From contig NZ_CP036339.1 of the NCBI RefSeq assembly GCF_007746075.1, forward strand, positions 124,001-188,000: 64,000 bases of DNA, in the 5' to 3' direction. Positions 17,899-26,963 of the stretch are shown in pieces. A program made the translations under genes and the position numbers. This DNA is from Lacipirellula limnantheis. Its GTDB lineage: Bacteria; Planctomycetota; Planctomycetia; Pirellulales; Lacipirellulaceae. Position 1 is the stretch's first letter. Every line of letters begins with the position of its first letter. The notes beneath the pieces are model-generated. The model was not told the DNA's origin, did not search any database, and saw only the letters and a program-made list of their open reading frames with translations.

Positions 17899-20889
17899 AT
17901 GTCTACCAAACGCCCTCGTCTCTCCATGCCTGGCCCCACTGCGGCGGGGCGCAAGCTGGCGCTGGAATCGCTCGAATCGCGATGCCTGCTGGCGATTGAT
18001 TTCGATCTGCTGAACGACGTCACCGCGGCGCAAGGCTCGCGCAGCTCGTATCCCGACGAGATCGTGGCGGTCGGCTCGACGGCGTTCTTCACCGCGATGA
18101 CGCCGCAGCGTGGTCTGGAACTCTGGAAGAGCGATGGGACGGCGGCCGGGACGGTCCTGGTGAAGGACATCCGCGCTGGATCGCTCAGTTCCTCGCCTAC
18201 TTTGCTCACGAACGTTGCGGGAACGCTCTTTTTCGTCGCCAACGACGGCGGGACTGGCGCGGAACTCTGGAAGAGCGACGGGACCGAGGGCGGGACGGTT
18301 CCAGTTAAGGATATCTGCGCCGGCCTCTATAGTTCGTCTCCCACGTCGTTGACGAACGTCAACGGAACGCTCTACTTCAGCGCCTTTGACGGCGTGACGG
18401 GCGCCGAGCTTTGGAAGAGCGACGGGACGGAGGCGGGGACGGTTCCCGTGAAGGATATCCGCCCCGGGTATAATGCTTCCTTTGTTCTCTCGCTCACGAA
18501 CGTCGGCGGAACGCTCTTCTTCGGCGCCAACGATGGCAGCAGCAGCGGCGTCGAACTCTGGAAGAGCGACGGGACGGGAGTCGGGACGGTCCGCGTGAAT
18601 GCGATCCGCATTTACAATTCAAGTCCCATTCCTCCCTCGTTTGCAGCCGTGGGAGGAGTGCTCTACTTCAGCGCCCTCGAAGCGGCAGGCATTGAACTCT
18701 GGAAGAGCGACGGGACGGAAGCGGGAACCGTCCGCGTGAAGGACATCAGCGTTGGCGCGAGCAGTTCTTTTCCAAGCAATCTCACGAATGTCGGCGGAAC
18801 GCTCTATTTCAGGGCCTCTGACGGCGTGACCGGCGGCGAGCTCTGGAAGAGCGACGGAACGGACGCGGGAACCGTCCGCGTGAAGGACATTCGCGCTGGC
18901 TCGAATAGTTCGGCTATCACGCTGTTAACGAATGTGGGGGGGATGCTCTACTTCACGGCCAATGACGGCGTGAGCGGCGTCGAGCTCTGGAAGAGCGATG
19001 GGACGGACGCGGGAACGGTCCTCGTGAAGAATATCCGCGGTGGCTCGCTTAGCTCAGAACCTCTCGGGCTCACTAACGTGGGAGGATCGCTTTACTTCAG
19101 CGCCAACGATGGCGTGAGCGGCGCCGAGTTGTGGAAGAGCGACGGTACGGAAGCGGGAACTGTCCGCGTGAAGGATATTATCACCGGCGGGCAGAGTTCC
19201 TCTCCTCGCTACCTGACGAACGTGGGAGGGACGCTGTACTTCAACGCCTATTCTCGCGCGAACGGCTACGAGCTCTGGAAGAGCGACGGGACGGAAGCGG
19301 GGACGGTTCTCGTCAAGGATATCCGAGTCGACGCCAACGTCGATTCTCCCAACTCGCTGACGAACGTCGCGGGCACGCTCTACTTCGTCGCCGACGACGG
19401 ACAGCCTTCTTCCGATAGCAAGCTATGGAAGAGCGACGGGACGGGAACGGGAACGGTACTCGTGAAGGATGTCGACTCCAACGCCGTCGCTAAGCGTCCA
19501 AATTCTCTGACGAACTTCGGGGGGGCGCTCTACTTTGTCGCCGGAGATGCGTACGGCGACGAACTCTGGAAGAGCGATGGTACGGAAGCGGGAACGGTTC
19601 TCGTGAAGTACATCGACTTTCGCCCGAGCGGTTCTTGGCATCGCTATCTCACGAACGTCGGCGGCACGCTTTATTTCAGCGCCGACGACGACGTGAACGG
19701 CACTGAGCTGTGGAAGAGCGACGGCACCGAGGCGGGGACGGTTTTGGTAAAGGACATCCAATCCGGCTGGCACAGTTCCTCGCCTCGATATCTCACGGAC
19801 GTCGGCGGGACGCTCTACTTTTGGGCCGGTAGCGGGCTATGGAAGAGCGATGGGACCGAGGCGGGGACGGTCTTCGTTAAGAGCACCGAACGGGCCAACT
19901 ATCCGATGAGCGTCGGGGGGACGCTCTTTTTTAGGGCGTTTGATTACGCGAGCGGTTACGAGCTATGGAAGAGCGACGGTACGGAAGCAGGGACGGTGCT
20001 CGTAAAGGATATTCTCGCTGGCTCGAGTGGTTCCTCTCCGCGTTATCTCACGAACGTTGGCGGGATGCTCTACTTCAGCGCCCATGACGGCGCGAGCGGC
20101 TTCGAGCTCTGGAAGAGCGACGGGACGGAAGCAGGAACCGTCCGCGTGAAGGATATTCGCGCCGGTTCGGTCGGTTCCTCGCCCCGCTACCTGACGAACG
20201 TGGGTGGCGTGCTCTACTTCAGAGCCGACGACGGCGTGGGCGGCGTCGAGCTGTGGAAGAGCGACGGGACGGAGGCGGGAACAGTCCGAGTGAAAGAGAT
20301 CCGCGCCGGCGCCGGCGGTTCTTATCCCGCGTCGCTGACGAACGTGGGCGGGACGCTCTACTTCAGCGCCGACGACGGCGTGAACGGCGTCGAGCTGTGG
20401 AAGAGCGACGGGACGGAAGCGGGAACGCAACTGGTCTACGACTTTTTTGCAGGCGCTGGCAGCAGCTCTCCCGGGCTCATCACCGAGGCGAATGGGCGGT
20501 TGTTCGTGACGGCGTTCACGGAACAAGCTGGCCAAGAGATTTGGGTCGGTGACCTCACGCCCGCGCTGGCAGGCGACTACGACGTGGACGGCGACGTTGA
20601 CGGGGCTGATTTCTTGTTGTGGCAGCGGCGGTTGGGGATGGCGACGTCTCCGGCGGGGAGCGGCGCCGACGGGGATGCGAGCGGGAGCGTCGACGGCGGG
20701 GATTTGACGGTGTGGGAGTCTCATTTCGGCGAGCCTGTCGTGGCGGCGGTTGCGGCTTTGACCGCCAGCGAGTCGATTGACTCGCGCGCTGCGGCCGTGG
20801 ACGCTATGTACGCCGGCGGCGATTTTACGACGCTCTTTGCGGAGGCGCGTGCGTTGCGTCCGCAGCGGCGATTGAGAATGGCTCGATAA
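17899..20889 (+). CDS. Giant exported ELWKSDGT-repeat protein with dockerin-like domain
   Basis: A 996-residue surface or secreted protein. The N-terminus carries LALESLESRCLLAIDFDL, the planctomycete LEPLESR-type export motif, at residues about 21-38. Residues about 70-865 consist of 17 tandem units of roughly 46-50 residues, each containing a form of ELWKSDGTEAGTVLVKDI and a LTNVGGTLYF strand pair, suggesting a beta-propeller-like or solenoid structure. Two units have KLWKSDGT or GLWKSDGT. A dockerin-type calcium-binding segment follows (GDYDVDGDVDGADFLLWQRR, then ADGDASGSVDGGDL), then a basic C-terminus (LRPQRRLRMAR). No enzymatic motif. Likely a cell-surface structural or adhesion protein. 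Units are near identical in DNA, so copy number may vary. Confidence 0.85.
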   Translation: MSTKRPRLSMPGPTAAGRKLALESLESRCLLAIDFDLLNDVTAAQGSRSSYPDEIVAVGSTAFFTAMTPQRGLELWKSDGTAAGTVLVKDIRAGSLSSSPTLLTNVAGTLFFVANDGGTGAELWKSDGTEGGTVPVKDICAGLYSSSPTSLTNVNGTLYFSAFDGVTGAELWKSDGTEAGTVPVKDIRPGYNASFVLSLTNVGGTLFFGANDGSSSGVELWKSDGTGVGTVRVNAIRIYNSSPIPPSFAAVGGVLYFSALEAAGIELWKSDGTEAGTVRVKDISVGASSSFPSNLTNVGGTLYFRASDGVTGGELWKSDGTDAGTVRVKDIRAGSNSSAITLLTNVGGMLYFTANDGVSGVELWKSDGTDAGTVLVKNIRGGSLSSEPLGLTNVGGSLYFSANDGVSGAELWKSDGTEAGTVRVKDIITGGQSSSPRYLTNVGGTLYFNAYSRANGYELWKSDGTEAGTVLVKDIRVDANVDSPNSLTNVAGTLYFVADDGQPSSDSKLWKSDGTGTGTVLVKDVDSNAVAKRPNSLTNFGGALYFVAGDAYGDELWKSDGTEAGTVLVKYIDFRPSGSWHRYLTNVGGTLYFSADDDVNGTELWKSDGTEAGTVLVKDIQSGWHSSSPRYLTDVGGTLYFWAGSGLWKSDGTEAGTVFVKSTERANYPMSVGGTLFFRAFDYASGYELWKSDGTEAGTVLVKDILAGSSGSSPRYLTNVGGMLYFSAHDGASGFELWKSDGTEAGTVRVKDIRAGSVGSSPRYLTNVGGVLYFRADDGVGGVELWKSDGTEAGTVRVKEIRAGAGGSYPASLTNVGGTLYFSADDGVNGVELWKSDGTEAGTQLVYDFFAGAGSSSPGLITEANGRLFVTAFTEQAGQEIWVGDLTPALAGDYDVDGDVDGADFLLWQRRLGMATSPAGSGADGDASGSVDGGDLTVWESHFGEPVVAAVAALTASESIDSRAAAVDAMYAGGDFTTLFAEARALRPQRRLRMAR

Positions 20890-21087
20890 CGGAACCGGCG
20901 AGTTTTGCTGCGGTTGACAATTGCCTTTCGACGCCGAGCGCAGAGCTCTTCGAGAGAGCTCCGTGGCAGGCGGCAATAACTCTGACGTGCTCGCTGTAGG
21001 TAGGTCCTTTTCGGCTAATGGTAAAAGAGTAAGCTGCGAAGCGGGCAGTTGCGCGAAAGATAAATTACTGAGCAGAAGGAGGGAGCG

Positions 21088-21711
21088 ATGAGCAATTTCA
21101 AATACCGGCGGCTCGACAAAAACGACGTGGCCGTGCTGTTGGTCGATCACCAGACGGGACTCACGAATCTCGTGCACGATTTTTCGCCAGATGACTTTAA
21201 GAACAACGTGCTGGCGCTGGCCGACGCGGCGAAGTATTTCAAATTGCCGACGATCCTGACCACGAGCTTCGAGGATGGGCCGAATGGGCCGCTCGTGCCG
21301 GAGCTGAAGGAGATATTTCCCGATGCGGCGTACATCGCTCGGCCGGGGAACATCAACGCGTGGGATAACGAGGACTTCGTGAAGGCGGTGAAAGCGACGG
21401 GCAAGCAGCAGTTGTTGATTGCGGGAATCGTTACCGAGGTTTGCGTGGCGTTCCCCGCCCTTTCGGCGCTTGAGGAGGGGTATGAGGTCTTCGTCGTTGC
21501 GGATGCCTCGGGGACGTTCAACCAAACGACGCGCGACGCGGCGTGGGAGCGGATGTCGGCGGCGGGGGCGCAGATGATGACATGGTTCGGCGTGGCTTGC
21601 GAGCTGCACCGCGACTGGCGGAACGATATCGAGGGGCTCGGCGCGCTCTTTTCAAATCATTTGCCGAGCTATCGCTGCTTGATCCAGAGTTATATGGCGC
21701 GCGGCAAGTAG
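21088..21711 (+). CDS. YcaC-like isochorismatase-family hydrolase
   Basis: Cysteine hydrolase of the isochorismatase superfamily. At 207 residues it matches the E. coli YcaC length, and the segments LLVDHQTGL, INAWDNEDFV and GIVTEVCVAFPAL are YcaC-like. The nucleophile is predicted to be Cys 119 and the acid Asp 20. The Val-Thr-Glu-Val-Cys turn carries the usual strained peptide before the Cys. AGAAGGAGGG lies upstream of the ATG, a strong ribosome binding site. YcaC proteins form an octamer; their natural substrate is not settled. Transcribed alone, cytoplasmic. Confidence 0.88.
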   Translation: MSNFKYRRLDKNDVAVLLVDHQTGLTNLVHDFSPDDFKNNVLALADAAKYFKLPTILTTSFEDGPNGPLVPELKEIFPDAAYIARPGNINAWDNEDFVKAVKATGKQQLLIAGIVTEVCVAFPALSALEEGYEVFVVADASGTFNQTTRDAAWERMSAAGAQMMTWFGVACELHRDWRNDIEGLGALFSNHLPSYRCLIQSYMARGK

Positions 21712-22640
21712 ACCGATTGGCGGCGGTGAAAGGTCTGGGGTCAGGAGTCAGGGGTCAGGAGTCGAGTGGGAGGGCCGCGGGGGTGAACCCCGCGGCTCGC
21801 TTTGTTTGTGCGTCGCCTTTTCTTGCGTGTCGCTTTGTTTTTGTGGGGGGGCGTTGCTTTGTTGTCAGGTTGGGAGTTGTGGGCGATCTGTTTCGGGGGT
21901 GGTCGCGTAAGAAGTAGCAGTCGAGAAGCTATCAGCGGTCAGCTGTCGGCCAGAGGGAAGGGTTCTTTCGCTCGTGCATCGTTCATTTTGGAATGACGGG
22001 GGCTTCGCTGCAGCTGGGCGGGGCCGGGGTGGTTTCGGGAAGTTGGCCGGACCCCTCGGAGTACCTCGGGGTGACAGGGTTCGTACGGCAGCGGGGTGAC
22101 AAGGGTCGTCCATCAGCGCCGTGAAAGGTTTCGTATGGCAGGGTGACGGGGTTCGTATGGCAGTGGCGTGAGCAGTGGCGTGACAGGGCAAATCGCATCG
22201 CTGGCGGATTTTTCTTGCTTTTGAGGGGTTCGGCTGGTTAAGGTAGCGCCGGCGGTGAATGAAAATCGGTATTGCTCGCTGGGCGGCATTGCTGATAATC
22301 ACCGCCGCAGCTACGGTTCGCCGTTGGTCTCTTGGGCAATTGCGCGAGGGACTGCGGGCGGCGGACGATTTCCGTGTTTCGGCGGTTCAGCGCGGGCGCT
22401 AGTGCCCAGCGGCGCTCCGTCGGGGCCGATCGGTCGACCTCGCGTATTTTTGCGTCGGCCGTGGAACGCGGGAGTGACGAAGATTGATGTGGACCCGCCG
22501 TGCGGGTCGCGTTTGGAGCTCGGGGACTGGTTCCCCGCGCTGCAGACACCGAGTTAGCTGTATCGTCGGCAGCATCGCCGCGCAAGACGCCTGGCCGCTG
22601 TCGCGCCTCCGAATTCATGGAAGAAGGAAAGGGCGCCCCA
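21712..22640. other. Repeat-rich intergenic region
   Basis: Contains two tandem copies of GGGGTCAGGAGTCA (21737-21764), a perfect hairpin GCCGCGGGG/CCCCGCGGC (21774-21796), and several units of the type GGGGTGACAGGGTTCGTA between about 22068 and 22185. The same units recur after the next gene at about 24058-24180, so that gene is bracketed by one repeat family. No protein gene recognised. Confidence 0.6.
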
Positions 22641-23885
22641 ATGACCAAGGGTATGGCCGCACTGTCGTTATTGGCGATCGTTGCGCTAGGCTCGCTGGCA
22701 ATGCCAGTGCAGGCCGAGCCGATGGCCCAAGAGAACGGCCGCTTCTGCGAACTGGTCGATCAGCTGTCGAGCAAAGAATACGTGCTGGGGGCGCCGAGCC
22801 GGGATGATCGGCCGTACGTCGATCCGACGCCGGTGCTGCACGCGTTCCGGCATTTGGCGGCGACGATGGCCTGGGGCGACGTGAAGGTGGCGGCCCGCAA
22901 GGCGGCGGCGCTGGGCTACGAGGTGATCGAGTTCACCGACGTCGACACGAAGCACGAGTACTATGTGCTGCGCGAGGACCTCGACGCGGTGAAGGTGATC
23001 CGCGGTTGGGGTTCGTACATTTTTAATCCGCAGAGCAAGGTCGACGCGATCGTCGAAGTGCCTCACCCGTTTGCCGACGTCCACACGCCGGAGATCGGGG
23101 GGCAGATTTTTGCGGAGTGCGGCGCGCGCGGATTGCTGCTGGCGGGAACGCATCGCGACAAGGCGGACGTGCCCGACTTGGTGGACAGCATTTTTCATCA
23201 GGTGCACACGGCGTGGATCGGACCGCTGGCGCAGGTGACCGCGTGGCAGATCCATGGGTTCGCGGGGCAGAAGCATCCGTTCCCCAACGGGACGCAGGTG
23301 GTGGCCTCGAACGGCGAAGGAGCGATCGCACCGGAGATCGCGGCGCTTGACTCGGCGATGGATGAGCGCGGGATGCCGAGTTATGTGTTCAATCAGCTGC
23401 CGGCCGACAACGACGAGAACAAGCAAGTGAACGGCGACGTGCCGGGCGTGGCGTTCCGCTCGCTGGCCGCGGCGAAGAACGAGCAGGGCCGGCTGTCGCG
23501 GAGCCTGGGCGGGTCGTTCGTGCATATTGAATTGGAGGGCAACGTCCGATCGAACGAGTCGAGCCGCAAGCAAGCGAGCTCGGCGATCGCGATTGCGATG
23601 GCCTCGGCGCCGCGCGGCGGCGAGCAAGCGGATGGCCGGGTGCGGTTGGCGTCGCTGGAGGTGGAGCAGTCGCCGATTTCGGTGGCGGTGACCGAAGGGG
23701 CCGCGGCGGCGGAAGTTCGCGTGGCCGCGACGATGACGGACGAGACCCCGGCGGCGGCGCTGCCGGTGAAGGTCGCGAAGAAGAAGGCGAAAAAGCAGCT
23801 GCCGGTGGTGCGCGTGGCGACGAAGGTCGCCGACGAGGCGGCGACGGTTCAGCCGGCGGTGCTGGGCGTGCCGGCGGCGCCATAG
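22641..23885 (+). CDS. Exported protein, possible zinc peptidase/amidohydrolase fold
   Basis: From ATG 22641 (preceded by GAAGGAAAGG) the protein is 414 residues, with a signal peptide ending near AMPVQA. Residues about 120-290 form the conserved-looking part. Visible polar motifs are HPFADVHTPEIGG (HxxE), GTHRDKAD, WQIHGFAGQKH and FVHIELEGNVR. The HxxE...H...E spacing suggests a zinc hydrolase of the M14 or N-formylglutamate amidohydrolase type, but this is inference from motifs only. The C-terminal 90 residues are low complexity, Ala/Val/Lys rich (AKKKAKKQ). It stands alone between two blocks of the same repeat. Unknown function otherwise. Confidence 0.65.
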   Translation: MTKGMAALSLLAIVALGSLAMPVQAEPMAQENGRFCELVDQLSSKEYVLGAPSRDDRPYVDPTPVLHAFRHLAATMAWGDVKVAARKAAALGYEVIEFTDVDTKHEYYVLREDLDAVKVIRGWGSYIFNPQSKVDAIVEVPHPFADVHTPEIGGQIFAECGARGLLLAGTHRDKADVPDLVDSIFHQVHTAWIGPLAQVTAWQIHGFAGQKHPFPNGTQVVASNGEGAIAPEIAALDSAMDERGMPSYVFNQLPADNDENKQVNGDVPGVAFRSLAAAKNEQGRLSRSLGGSFVHIELEGNVRSNESSRKQASSAIAIAMASAPRGGEQADGRVRLASLEVEQSPISVAVTEGAAAAEVRVAATMTDETPAAALPVKVAKKKAKKQLPVVRVATKVADEAATVQPAVLGVPAAP

Positions 23886-24281
23886 GCTTGCGACCTGGGC
23901 GGCCGCGGAGCGGGCGCGGTCCGCAGCGGAGCCGCGACTGGGGTTGGGGTGCTGCCGGGAAGTGCGTGTGCCCGCCATGTCGGAGCGGCAAGATCTTGGG
24001 CGCCGCGGCGAATGTCGGGGTGGCGCTCGGCTGTTGGAGGCTGGGCGGACCCCTCGGAGTGACAGGGTTAGCACGCTCCGGCGTCGGGATTCGTACACTT
24101 GGGGTGACGGGTTCGTACGCTTCCGCGTCGGGGTGACGGGGTTCGCGGCGCTTCGACGTTCCCCGCGTCGGGGTGACGCGATTTTGGAATTGGCCGTAGA
24201 ATGAGCGGACGCTGGCGGCGCTTGCTGGGCCGGCGATTCGCTTTCGACCCCCCCTTTCTTTCTTACGAGTGTTGAGCTGCC
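23886..24281. other. Intergenic block of GGGGTGAC repeats
   Basis: Several units of GGGGTGACGGGTTCG-type sequence at about 24058-24180, interleaved with GCGTCGGGGTGAC. They match the units before the preceding gene at 22068-22185, including the shared lead-in GGACCCCTCGGAGT. No gene seen. The 24282 gene is preceded by a C- and T-rich tract. Confidence 0.6.
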
Positions 24282-24860
24282 ATGGCGAAAGCCGTTCTTC
24301 CTGCGGGCTACGACGTTCCAGACAGTGATCAGCCGCTGGAGATCGAGCTGAAGGAGCCATGGCTGGCCGCGCTCTTGGCGTGGCTGATGCCGGGGCTGGG
24401 GCACATCTACCAGGGGCGGACGGGCAAGGGCGTGTTGTTCTTCGTCTGCGTCTTTGGGACGTTCGCGTTCGGCATGCTGCTGGGCGAGGGGAAGGTTGTG
24501 TACGCGTCGCTGCCGCAGCAAGAGCCGTGGCGGTGGCAGTATTACTGTCAGCTGGGCGTGGGCTTGCCGGCGATGCCGGCGCTGATGCAGCGGCGATTGG
24601 TGAGCCAAGGTCGGCAGCCGATGTGGAACGGCTTCATGGCGCCGCCGCTCGATACGCCGCAGCGGTGGGTCGATGATTCGGACCACGAGTCGAAGCAGCC
24701 AAACGAACTGGCCGAGTGGACCGTGGCGATGCACCCGATGTTCGAGATCGGGACGGTGTACACGGTGATCGCGGGCCTGCTGAACGTGTTGGTGATCTGC
24801 GACGCCTATGCCGGGCCGTTGGTGCTGCTGCCGAAGCGGAATGAAGATGGCGGGGGATGA
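24282..24860 (+). CDS. Small membrane protein, DUF6677-like
   Basis: A 192-residue protein with hydrophobic segments at about 26-45 (WLAALLAWLMPGLGHIYQG), 49-67 and 155-182, so a membrane protein with its polar middle (residues 75-150) on one side. The PGLGHIYQGRTGKG motif is shared with TM2-type and planctomycete DUF6677 proteins. The middle contains MWNGFMAPPLDTP, which looks conserved rather than linker-like. The next gene is a smaller membrane protein on the same strand, so both may belong to one membrane assembly. Function unknown. Confidence 0.7.
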   Translation: MAKAVLPAGYDVPDSDQPLEIELKEPWLAALLAWLMPGLGHIYQGRTGKGVLFFVCVFGTFAFGMLLGEGKVVYASLPQQEPWRWQYYCQLGVGLPAMPALMQRRLVSQGRQPMWNGFMAPPLDTPQRWVDDSDHESKQPNELAEWTVAMHPMFEIGTVYTVIAGLLNVLVICDAYAGPLVLLPKRNEDGGG

Positions 24861-24994
24861 AGGCGGGGGCTGGCGTCGGCGGTTTTGGGCGTGGCTTGGC
24901 AGTTCGCCCGATCTGGTTGTTTCACGCCTAGGTGGCTGGTTGACCGAGTTATTGGGTGACGTAGCGATTGGGTGGCGTGCCCTTCCGTTGAGGA

Positions 24995-25183
24995 ATGATG
25001 ATGAGCACCGTTGCGTTGTGGTACGCCCTGCCGTTGATCGTGAGCGTGAGTCTCGTGTGCGCGGCGACGCGGCATGAGCTGATGCGGCCGATCATGCAGC
25101 ACGCGGTCCGGTTTGGGGCGTGGGTGGCGGCGTTTATGGCGGTGTTTATGGGGTTGCTGGCGCTGCTGGGTCGGCTGGCGTGA
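24995..25183 (+). CDS. Small two-helix membrane protein
   Basis: A 62-residue frame with two hydrophobic helices (ALWYALPLIVSVSLVCAAT and FGAWVAAFMAVFMGLLALLG) separated by a short basic loop (RHELMRPIMQHAVR). GAGGAATG precedes the first ATGs; start at 24995 or one or two codons later. It follows the DUF6677-like gene by 134 bases. The clean helix-loop-helix pattern supports a real gene; function unknown. Confidence 0.65.
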   Translation: MMMSTVALWYALPLIVSVSLVCAATRHELMRPIMQHAVRFGAWVAAFMAVFMGLLALLGRLA

Positions 25184-25220
25184 GGGGGCGGCGTGCCCGT
25201 GAAGCTTGATGCCGACGTCT

Positions 25221-25254
25221 ATCCAGCAACCAGCAAGCATCTAGCAACCAGCAC
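25221..25254. repeat. Dispersed CCAGCAACCAGCA repeat, intergenic copy
   Basis: TCCAGCAACCAGCAAGCATC followed by TAGCAACCAGCACC. It is the intergenic relative of the copy inside gyrA (14281-14310). Confidence 0.55.
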
Positions 25255-25305
25255 CGAGCGTCCTGCGGCCGTTTTGGGCGGCTTTTAGGACGAAGGGGCG
25301 GCGTG

Positions 25306-25311
25306 TATGAT
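25306..25311 (+). promoter_or_regulatory. Possible -10 box of tRNA-Arg
   Basis: TATGAT about 20 bases upstream of the tRNA 5' end, with a weak TTTTAG 17 bases further upstream. The distance suits a tRNA promoter, but the -35 is poor. Confidence 0.35.
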
Positions 25312-25331
25312 GAACGAGACGTGATTGCCGC

Positions 25332-25405
25332 GCGTCCGTAGCTCAACTGGATAGAGCACCAGGCTTCGAACCTGGGGGTTGGGGGTTCGAATCCCTCCGG
25401 GCGTA
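25332..25405 (+). tRNA. tRNA-Arg(TCG), integration target
   Basis: Cloverleaf readable by eye: acceptor GCGTCCG with CGGGCGT (G1-T72 and T4-G wobbles), D arm GCTC...GAGC, anticodon stem CCAGG/CCTGG with loop CTTCGAA giving anticodon TCG (arginine, codon CGA), T arm GGGGG-TTCGAAT-CCCTC, discriminator A. CCA is not encoded. The integrase gene on the opposite strand ends inside this gene, so the 3' half is the probable attachment core of the element to the right. The tRNA remains complete. Confidence 0.93.
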
Positions 25406-26692
25406 CTGATTTACCCCGAATTCTGCGGAAGTTCCGCAAAAAGCCGCCATAGGTTCCTCTTGGAACTCGTCCATTCCGACTGATACGGCTGCTGACTGCA
25501 CCGGAATTTGCAGCGCTTTTGGCGACGTAGCTTTCTCGAAGTCGGCATCCGTGGTTCGCCAGTAGTGCTTTTGAGCAACTAGCGCCGAATGCCCCATCCA
25601 GTCCGCGGCAACGTGCGACGGATACTCCGCCGCGAGCTCAGTCGCCCGTGTCGCGCGCAGATTCTGAAAAAGCTTTGGCCATGGTTTTAGTCCGGCGCGA
25701 GCGATGATCCGCTCGAACTGCGTTCGCAAGTTTGCGTTTACGTCGCGGTAGCGCGTGATCACATAGGCCTGCGACTGCTCCTCGGGAGCTAGGGATGTCA
25801 CGACCTCTTCGGCAATTTCCCAAACGTCGTCAAGGTATGGCTTGAGTTCGGGGAAGATCGGAACGATGCGGATACCCTGCCCTTCATGGTGCTCGGTCTT
25901 CGGACTCCTCACGACCATTCGCTTAGCCGCCCAATCGATGTCGCCCCAGGTTAGAGCAAGATGCTCGCTCGGGCATCGCAGCCCACCGAAGCGACTCAGC
26001 GCGAAGAGCAACCTCCACTGAGCGTCAGGGCAGGCATCGATGACCTTGGCCGCGTCCTCGCGCGTGATGAAGTAATCACGCTCGCGATTGGAACGAACCG
26101 AGATGCCCTTCATCTCGCCGAAAGGGTTCACCGTAATGAGATGCTTTCTGAGTGCAGCGCGAAAGAATTGGCGGGCGACTCCGCAACGGCGACGGACCGT
26201 GTTGTCACCAAGCTTCTTGCGAATCGAGCCATCGGACCACTTGCCGCTTGTGGCGAGCCAACGGCGCCATTCGTCGGCGTCACCCGCCGAGATCGCTTGC
26301 AATGGCCTGCTCTCTCCGAAGTATTCGATGAGGCAATCCTGCGTGTGACGGTACACGTTCTTCGTTCCGCGCTTCACATCCGACCGACCTTGGATGTAGG
26401 TAACGAGATAGGCGGCCAATGTAGTGCTTTCAGTCGCCGCCCGCGGCGGGAGAAGGCCTACCTTAGCGAGCTTATCGTATGTCGTCGGCGGCAGCTTCCC
26501 AACCCAAGTTGCAGTCTCCGTATCCCAGCTGGTCTGCGACATTGCCGCTGCAATCAGCGACTCAACCTTGTCTTTAATCGTCTTGGCCACCTTCTGCGGG
26601 ATTTTACCTAGTCGGATCGATCGGCGCCGCCGATCGCCCGCTGAGAACTGAATCGTAACATTTCCCTTCGGATCTTTGCTGAGCGATGCCAT
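25343..26692 (-). CDS. int: Tyrosine recombinase (integrase) of a tRNA-Arg element
   Basis: Site-specific recombinase that would insert or excise the element. An N-terminal SAM-like DNA-binding region (about residues 80-165) is followed by the catalytic domain: first Arg in GGLRCPSEHLALTW, second Arg in the box NLRATRATEL (the usual His before it is not obvious), His in WMGHS and nucleophile Tyr in QKHYW. Start at 26692 (MASLSKDPKG) with AAAGG upstream gives 449 residues. The last residues (RRDSNPQPPGSKPGALSS) are translated from antisense tRNA, so the natural C-terminus depends on the integration site. Strand and order suggest co-expression with the HTH gene upstream, whose end it overlaps. 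Confidence 0.92.
   Translation of the reverse strand: MASLSKDPKGNVTIQFSAGDRRRRSIRLGKIPQKVAKTIKDKVESLIAAAMSQTSWDTETATWVGKLPPTTYDKLAKVGLLPPRAATESTTLAAYLVTYIQGRSDVKRGTKNVYRHTQDCLIEYFGESRPLQAISAGDADEWRRWLATSGKWSDGSIRKKLGDNTVRRRCGVARQFFRAALRKHLITVNPFGEMKGISVRSNRERDYFITREDAAKVIDACPDAQWRLLFALSRFGGLRCPSEHLALTWGDIDWAAKRMVVRSPKTEHHEGQGIRIVPIFPELKPYLDDVWEIAEEVVTSLAPEEQSQAYVITRYRDVNANLRTQFERIIARAGLKPWPKLFQNLRATRATELAAEYPSHVAADWMGHSALVAQKHYWRTTDADFEKATSPKALQIPVQSAAVSVGMDEFQEEPMAAFCGTSAEFGVNQYARRDSNPQPPGSKPGALSS
25365..25405. other. Probable attachment site core in the tRNA-Arg 3' half
   Basis: The integrase frame runs into the tRNA from its 3' side, the usual arrangement when an element has inserted at a tRNA 3' end and rebuilt it. 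The matching direct repeat at the far end of the element was not found by eye in this window, so the exact core is not defined. Confidence 0.5.
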
Positions 26693-26963
26693 CGGTTCGT
26701 GGCCTTTCGATTTCGTGGAAGGTGCGAGCAGTGAGCTCAAGCTTGAGAAAATCTGCAAGCAGATCGATCGATTTGATGCTCAGGCCGAAAACCTGCCGGC
26801 TGCCGCAACTCTTCATGAATCGCGAGAGCGTCGCCTGGTCGATGCCAGTTGCTTTGCTTATCGCGTAACGGCTGCAGCCAGCATCCAAGATTGCGGCTCG
26901 CAACTGTGAGCTCAGAGTCGTTGTAGGTACATCATCGCGAGTAATTGATGGAGAATCAAGCAT
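26604..26963 (-). CDS. XRE-like helix-turn-helix regulator
   Basis: About 119 residues from ATG 26963 (a TTG twelve bases earlier is possible). Residues about 17-75 follow the XRE pattern: AAILDAGCSRYAISKATGID with ATLSRFMKSC as recognition helix, then LSIKSIDLLADFLKLEL. The C-terminus (RPRTDGIAQQRSEG onward) is not conserved-looking and overlaps the integrase start by about 90 bases in another frame. As the gene before int it may control integrase or excision. It could act as repressor; no operator was identified. Confidence 0.75.
   Translation of the reverse strand: MLDSPSITRDDVPTTTLSSQLRAAILDAGCSRYAISKATGIDQATLSRFMKSCGSRQVFGLSIKSIDLLADFLKLELTARTFHEIERPRTDGIAQQRSEGKCYDSVLSGRSAAPIDPTR

Noticed and set aside
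17899..20889. ELWKSDGT region as a CRISPR or DNA-level tandem repeat
   Set aside because: The repeat is coding with constant phase; units of about 140-150 bases without unique spacers.
19963..21609. Minus-strand frame across the ELWKSDGT gene and the isochorismatase gene
   Set aside because: Periodic translation is only the mirror of the sense-strand repeats.
22686..24734. Very long minus-strand frame of 682 codons
   Set aside because: His/Arg-rich composition and antisense to two genes with signal peptide or membrane segments; no motif.
25343..25405. Integrase C-terminal tail as a conserved protein domain
   Set aside because: The sequence is the antisense translation of the tRNA gene, a known source of false similarity.
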